Positions 57,888-64,000 of a stretch of 64,000 nucleotides of DNA are shown one piece after another. A model generated the notes under the pieces. That model made no database searches. It was not told the origin of the DNA and worked only from the letters and a program-made list of their open reading frames with translations. Every line of letters starts with the position of its first letter. The first letter of the stretch is position 1. Origin of the DNA: Gibbula magus (lineage: Eukaryota > Mollusca > Gastropoda > Trochida > Trochidae); contig OW388291.1 in assembly GCA_936450465.1 (NCBI GenBank), forward strand, positions 75,787,936-75,851,935. Reading direction: 5' to 3'. The position numbers were made by a program, and so were the translations under genes.

Positions 57888-60000
57888 ACTCATCAAACTA
57901 AAATAATTTCAGATAAATTGAAAGATATGTGGAATTCTGTTCAAACAGGGTATTTTATTACCAATTCTTCTACAAATACCCTGATCTTCTGTTAAATAAA
58001 TAACTTAAAATCGAGCCATATTGACTGTTTCCGGATGTTAATACCGTTGAGCGATCAACATTCGAATCACGACATTCGTTTGCTGACAAAATATATGATA
58101 TAAATGATGATGTTAAAAATTGTGGCTGAAAATACCCTGATAAAGCAGGATGGTGACAACGAGAAACTTTCATTATATGGAATAGATCTGTGAAGTTTCC
58201 ATTAGATGGTCGTTAAACTAGTTTAATACATTCCTGTATGCATGCAACATCTATTTATAAGAAGCACAAAGAATTCATAAGCACAAAGAATTCATAATCC
58301 TATGTCTAATGATATTCTGTGACTGAATGAAAAAGAAAAAGGTGAGTACGGGTAGTTTGGTAGGCTGGTGAGTTGTTGTCTTGCAGATAACAATTTTGGT
58401 AATGAACAATATATTTATAACTTCCGAGTTCACAATTGATTTGATAATTTTATAATGGGTAATGTGGCTGTATGATGGATGAAGATTATGGAATGTTTTC
58501 TCAAAGTTATCCTTAGTTGTATTTTTTGAAAAATTATAGCATAACCTGACAATTTCTAGTTCATTGTAAAAAACATTGAAGTCAACATTTTCTAGAATAA
58601 AATCCTAGTGCCAAGAAAGTTTAATTGCATATCATTTTATCATTCAAAACTTTGTTCAACAGGAGATATTGCTTTTGTGAAATCATTCAATATCTCCTAG
58701 GACAGTAATTTTGCTCAATGCCCTGTCACCGTCAATTACATGATATCACAATGCTTTTCTGTAATGTCATAAACATGATGACATCACCGCATTGGAATTC
58801 AAATGGCAGTGCAGCGCTCACTGAAACACAATGAAGAATGATTTTGGAAAGCAATTTGTGTTGATATATTTGATATCAGAAGATACAATGGTGACATTCT
58901 CTATTTATTAGTTTTGCTTATGAAAGAGTACATGTAGTTTTATATCATACATGCCATTATATTTATGTGCCAGTCACGTTCAGCAATGAAAGATCCAACA
59001 ATGAAGCATGTATACACAACAGAAGGACCTCGTTTTTCTAGAAACCTGTCCGTCCGCACGGTAGTATTTCAAATCTCCTCTATACATTTCTATGCAAATG
59101 GTGATTCACTTAACCTCGTGTCTTGCTATCCGGACAATTTTCAACCGTAACCACATTGTGCAGATAAACGGGGTCCAACTGTAGTTCTACTGATATTTTA
59201 CCTTTTATAGAAATATTTTATATATTTATATTTTGAAGTTTGTTTAAATTTGGACAAGTAACAGTTTTGTGATGGTGTGATTGAGAACCTGATATTTGTA
59301 ACAATTTATTTTGTGTACTTTGTGTTTGTCAATTTGAAATCTGTTGGTAACTAGTACCGGTAACTCATAATCTAAGCGAATACAGTGTAATAAAAATAAT
59401 TTTCAGTTATGATAATTTAGACAAAATTGATTACATGATTTACAAAAAGGCTGCAGGTAAAACAGAACACAATGTGTAAGTGAATAGTGGCCTGAAAATT
59501 TTCGAGTAAGCAAAACATTTGATGTATCATATTTATAGATAAGAATTGGATTCTTCTTTGGCTACAAATTTAAAAGAGAAGAGATTTATCATATGAGTTG
59601 TTGTTTTGAAGTAGTTCCTGTTTGAAGTCAATGTGCAATTATTTTTGTTGAAAATTATTTAACAGTTTGTTTGTTTAAACTGTCAATGCCTTCTTTTACT
59701 GTGATAATAAGTTACGTCCATTTACTAAATGTGAAACGGTACGCAGTTCATTTGTTCTCACTATAGTCAAATGCTATGAAAACTATATGAATTATATGTA
59801 CACACACATATATATATATATATAGCTCCAGTGTACTGTTTCTTCTACAATTTACAACTGTTGAACAATAACATTATTTATATATATATATTCATGTCAT
59901 TTAACTTATTTTCACTTTATTTATTTATTGTTCGATGTATGTGACCTGATTGTGATGTGAAACGTGTTATGTGAATAAAAGTATGGAATAATTAAATTTT
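57888..60000 (+). other. Probable 3' UTR and downstream region of the death-domain gene
   Basis: After the stop at 57887 no further coding exon is recognised. Poly(A) signals AATAAA occur near 57994, at 59389-59394 and at 59974-59979; the last is followed by an A/T-rich stretch. Which one is used cannot be told from sequence alone. A 162-bp pogo-like MITE lies inside. Confidence 0.4.
59020..59181. mobile_element. pogo/Tigger-like MITE, 162 bp
   Basis: The left end CAGAAGGACCTCGTTTTTCT and the complement of the right end, CAGTTGGACCCCGTTTATCT, are inverted. Inner GCTATCCGGACAATTTTC also fits. CAGTNGGACCCCGNTTATC-type ends are characteristic of pogo/Tigger elements of the Tc1/mariner superfamily. 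No TA duplication is clear on the left. Confidence 0.6.
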
Positions 60001-61189
60001 TAATATCTTTCTAAGTGATGATGTTCAGTGGATCAAATGATTTCAGCTGCATTCTAAGGTGGTGATAATTATTCATTAAGAACGATAATCGGGCTTGTTA
60101 TTCATGTTCTTAGAGGCTGTGTAGGGTACAAGAATACCAAGACATCGACAATGTGTAATGGCTTTATGATATAAACTGCTATTGTCATAGTTATCTACAT
60201 TTTTTTTATTGATTTTAATCAATTTATTCATGCAGACAATATTTTCAACTGTAAAAAGTGAAAAACTGGGTTTGATGGGTCCACTCATTAATAAGATATT
60301 AATATTCAAAGTTTAAATATTGGTACATTATGTGGAGACAATCAATGAGTCGGTATGGGAAGCTTCTGATCAAGTCATCTGTAATTGAAGAGCTATTGCA
60401 TTGTAGCCAATCAGTCATGCCAAGTAGTATTATAAGTACATTATAGTTTGTCACTTAGGAAGGCCAAAATATCAGGGTAAATGTTTTAAAAAAGAAAAAT
60501 ATTATAATAATGATAATGAGAATACAGCTTAATTCCACACCACTAAGTGCACACACATTATTACCCTGGTGTAAGGACCAACATCGTTCCTTATCCTTCG
60601 CAGCTTACTGGGAGTATGCAACCTACCGTAGTTGCCAATTAATGCACTTTTAAGGTTATCTGTCACATTGCCTTCACTTCCCAATGGTACTTATACTACC
60701 CTATTTTACTATGACCTGAATCATCATGAAAGGTATTAAAGTTTTACACATTCGTGAACAGCTGTAGGCAATTCCTAGTTTATTCTTAAATCCATAAATG
60801 ATTCCTAGTTGATTCGGCAACATTCCTCCAATTTGTGAAAATATTTGTTTTGTCCAAAACATTTCATGAACCATCTGCAAATTGCATAATCTAGATGGTT
60901 CGTGCACTATTCGTCATTAAATTGTGTAGTCCGTAGTAAAACTTTGTAAATAGATCTTCGAAATTCGTGGTTGATGATTTTGGTGTTCTCGCCCCGAAAT
61001 TCTCACTAATCATTTAGGAATGTTGCAAACTAAGTATGGATTAATCACCGAATTGTCACAAACTATCGTAAACTATTCGTACATCAATTGTGATACAGTA
61101 TCTTGTTCATGGAAATTGCAGTGTAATCGTCTTCTATATTATATATATTTATATCTTATAATTTGTTGATCTAGAAACAAAGCAAGCAA
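60001..61189. other. No recognisable feature
   Basis: AT-rich sequence with no supportable exon, RNA gene or transposon end. Confidence 0.4.
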
Positions 61190-61470
61190 AAAGTGAGCGT
61201 GGCTCACCCAACAAGTTTGACATTTTTATTTTACTGATAGAGAGGTGTCTGCACACCTAAAGATTGATAAGCTATGAAATGTAATTGCTAAGATTAAAGT
61301 GTTTGTGAAAAGGGTAGGATAAGAAATCGTAGTCCAAAATACAAAAATTCACCAAATCATGTTTAATTTTACTCTTGACATTTTTATTTTACTGATAGAG
61401 AAAGGTGTCTGCACAGGATGAAATAAATAGTATTTCTGTAAAAAAATTGCTCAAAATATGACTAAATTAA
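61190..61470. mobile_element. Truncated pearl-like 5' end (family A)
   Basis: AAAAGTGAGCGTGGCTCACC has the same GTGAGC/GCTCAC hairpin as the start of element A at 4139. Two copies of TTTTTATTTTACTGATAGAG followed by GTGTCTGCACA lie about 157 bp apart. No right end or (ACGG)n tract is present. Confidence 0.45.
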
Positions 61471-63531
61471 ACAAGAGTCATCAGAAGATGACATATCCCA
61501 CCGGTTCCACAAAATTTGTAAAACACATCTTGTGTATCTACTACCGTACTTCAGTTAGTGGGTATTACAGATGCTGAGTTTCAGGTATGTTAAGGGTTTT
61601 AAACTTCTGCTCCAGAAGCAGTCACAATCAACAACAACCAACATCCCTCTCATGCTTCTATGGAAACAGAAAAAATTAATTTTTCAGAAAAAATCTGAAA
61701 ATATCAAAAAGCACCACTTCAGTTAGTGGGTAATACACATGCAAAGTTTCAGGAAGATATGATGAACGGGTTTGGAGCTGTGCTCCGGAAACGAACCTGT
61801 CTCTGAACAAAGTCCCAATTTCAACAAGTTTCTATGGAAACGAAAAAATAAAATTTTCAGAAATCTGAAAATATCAAAATGCACCACTTCAGTTAGTGGG
61901 TAATACACATGCAAAGTTTCAGGAAGATATGATGACCGGTTTTGGAGCTGTGCTCCGGAAACAAACCTGTCTCTGAACAAAGTCCAATTTCAACAAGTTC
62001 TATGGAAACGAAAAAAAAATAAAAAATTCAGAAATCTGAAAATATCAAAAGGCACCACTTCAGTTAGTGGGTAATACACATGCAAAGTTTCAGGAAGATA
62101 TGATGAACGGGTTTGGAGCTGTGCTCCGGAAACGAACCTATCTCTGAACAAAGTCCAAATTCAACAAGTTTCTATGGAAACGAAAAAAAAATTTTTTTTC
62201 CAGAAATCTGAAAATATCAAAAGGCACCACTTCAGTTAGTGGGTAATACACATGCAAAGTTTCAGGAAGATATGATGAACGGTTTTGGAGCTGTGCTCTG
62301 GAAACGAACCTGTCTCTGAACAAAGTCCAACTAGAAAGTGTTTTTACCCGTAAAAACAGATGTCTCCCCCTTCCTCAAATGCTCCAAACCTCTAAACAAT
62401 ACTATCATAAAGCACCATTAATGTTCTCTGTATAATTCAAATAGTTGCATGGAAAAAAAAAAAATTAATTTTTTAAAATTATCTCTAACCCCAAAAAGGC
62501 ACATCTGCATGGTATGGAGAGGCAGCATGCCAAGTTTGGTGATGATTGGTCGCATAGTTTTAGAGATCTGCTCCGGAAACGAATACACTCTTGAAAAAGA
62601 CTAAGTCCAAATCGATGAAGTGGAAATAAATAAAAAAATAAAATTTAAAAAATCTCTTACCCCCAAAAGGCACATCTACATGATGTGGAGAGACAAAATA
62701 CCAAGTTTGGTGATGATTGGTCACATAGTTTTAGAAATCGGTGCCATGGAAATAAAAAAATAATTTAAATTTAAAAAAATCTCTAACTCCCAAAAGGCAC
62801 ATCTACACGATATGGAGAGACAGTATACTAAGTTTGGTGATGATTGGTCACATAGTTTTAGAGATCTGCTCCGGAAACGAAATGGGAACGCCGACGCCGA
62901 CGCCAACGCCGACGGGAACTCAGCTAAAACCAATATGTCTCCCGACCCTTCGGGGGGAGACATAATTTCAACAAGTTTCTATGGAAACGAAAAAAACAAA
63001 AAACTTCAGAAATCTGAAAATATCAAAAGGCACCACTTCAGTTAGTGGGTAATACACATGCAAAGTTTCAGGAAGATATGATGAACGGTTTTGGAGCTGT
63101 GCTCCGGAAACGAACCTGTCTCTGAACAAAGTCCAAATTCAACAAGTTTCTATGGAAACGAAAAAAAAAAAAATTCAGAAATCTGAAAATATCAAAAGGC
63201 ACCACTTCAGTTAGTGGGTAATACACATGCAAAGTTTCAGGAAGATATGATGAACGGGTTTGGAGCTGTGCTCCGGAAACGAACCTGTCTCTGAACAAAG
63301 TCCCAATTTCAACAAGTTTCTATGGAAACGAAAAAAATAAAATTTTCAGAAATCTGAAAATATCAAAAGGCACCACTTCAGTTGGTGGGTAATACACATG
63401 CAAAGTTTCAGGAAGATATGATGAACGGTTTTGGAGCTGTGCTCCGGAAACGAAATGATTACGGACCGACGGACGGACCGACAGACGGACGGGGCGATGA
63501 CTATATCCCACGGTATTACATACCGGTGGGA
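61471..63531. mobile_element. Pearl-like element G, about 8 core modules, with a nested insertion
   Basis: The left end AGAGTCATCAGAAGATGACA with TATCCCACCGG and the right end TACCGGTGGGA are inverted. Core modules of about 145-178 bp carry CACCACTTCAGTTAGTGGGT, AATACACATGCAAAGTTTCA, GGAAGATATGATGAACGG and CTGTGCTCCGGAAACGAA. They lie near 61540 (diverged), 61703, 61881, 62046, 62224, 63030, 63200 and 63370. The (ACGG)n tract at about 63463-63495 precedes the right end. Minus-strand ORFs (FRFHRNLL type) are module artefacts. Confidence 0.8.
62331..62964. mobile_element. Second pearl-like family inserted into element G
   Basis: CAAAGTCCAA|...|TTTCAACAAG of element G is split here. The insert begins with a small hairpin (GTTTTTACCCGTAAAAAC) and ATGTCTCCCCC, and ends CCGACCCTTCGGGGGGAGAC. 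TGTCTCCCCC is therefore inverted at the ends. It has three core modules (AAGGCACATCTGCATGGTAT, AAGTTTGGTGATGATTGGTC, GATCTGCTCCGGAAACGAA). Its microsatellite is (GACGCC)n at about 62889-62913 instead of (ACGG)n. Confidence 0.7.
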
Positions 63532-64000
63532 AAAAAATACCAAAACACGCCAAAAGTTCAATAATTCAACAATTTTGTTTAAAATTCTCTATGCACTTCT
63601 CCTAGTGGTTAAGAGGACATGTGCCAAATTTGAAAAGGATGAGATAAATAGTGTTTCTGTAATCAATTGGACAAAAAATGTTTTTGAACGGACAGAATCG
63701 TTGATATTACTAGACATAATAAGAGAGGAGTTTATGCAGTTAGAGGGAAGAAATAGTATTGCTTGAAAAAGAAGGAATAAAAATTTCAATGGGTGACAAG
63801 TTACACTATTATTTTTGTATATAAGATAAAACATGGGCAGTCAATGGGACAGACAGCTACTCTGACAATAGAACATGCTTCTGATTTAAGACGTCAGTTA
63901 GAGCATCGCTTAGCAAACGACATAATATTTTACGTCACTTTGATTGTTCAATTGCTAGTGAATGTGTTCTACGATGGGAGGCATTAATATTTTCAAAATA
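63532..64000. other. Unassigned right edge
   Basis: A module near 63590-63670 (CTCCTAGTGGTTAAGAGGAC, GATGAGATAAATAGTGTTTC) resembles sequence near 6200 and 61400. The final reading 63793-63987 is open but cannot be judged as a gene start without the next sequence. Confidence 0.3.

Noticed and set aside
61723..63553. Series of minus-strand ORFs of the FRDRFVSGAQLQ...FRFHRNLL type
   Set aside because: They are translations of the pearl core module, restarted in each copy and broken by the microsatellite.

Overview
The window reads as nuclear DNA of a mollusc, most probably a bivalve. It is AT-rich and intron-rich, with GT/AG splice sites. It carries many 'pearl'-type elements: short inverted ends, a tandem core of about 100-170 bp, and an (ACGG)n or (GACGCC)n stretch before the right end. 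That architecture is known from bivalves. Nothing is bacterial or viral. Species is not determinable by eye, and no alignment or search was run, so family names rest on motifs and architecture.

Layout. 0.3-4.7 kb: hAT-like and other inverted-repeat elements, a 43-bp minisatellite and a pearl-like element. 4.7-11.2 kb: mostly unassigned, with decayed tandem repeats, a (GA)n tract, a pearl-like element, a LINE 3' fragment and two phase-compatible candidate minus-strand exons. 11.4-20.5 kb: small MITEs, a 62-bp satellite with two alternating variants, a 131-bp tandem array and two more pearl-like elements. 20.9-30.3 kb is the structural centre: a 9.4-kb nest in which a 6.15-kb piggyBac transposon (22867-29018, TTAA duplications, transposase with one in-frame TGA) sits inside a 3.2-kb element of unknown superfamily. 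The outer element is studded with a 16-bp motif (GGTAACGGTTTGGACA and variants) in both orientations, and a paralogous empty site is visible next to it. 30.8-44.8 kb: further repeats, a 1.42-kb internally deleted piggyBac relative, two copies of a 63-65 bp hairpin retroposon with intact target-site duplications, a 20-bp minisatellite and a tRNA-like sequence with anticodon TCA.

Host genes are concentrated at the right. A minus-strand gene (about 49.1 down to 46 kb or beyond) encodes a 548-residue Ser/Pro-rich, apparently disordered protein. A plus-strand gene (coding exons 55029-57887, possible first exon ending at 50349) encodes a predicted 342-residue protein with two coiled coils and a C-terminal death-fold domain, so it may act in death-domain adaptor signalling. 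Its 5' flank and introns are full of MITEs. The last 3 kb is a long pearl-like array interrupted by a second pearl-like family.

The best candidates for undescribed biology are the 16-bp-motif element and its shorter GGTTCGGACA relative at 3.1 kb, the repeated subterminal modules of the piggyBac element, the ultra-short hairpin retroposon, and the death-domain gene.
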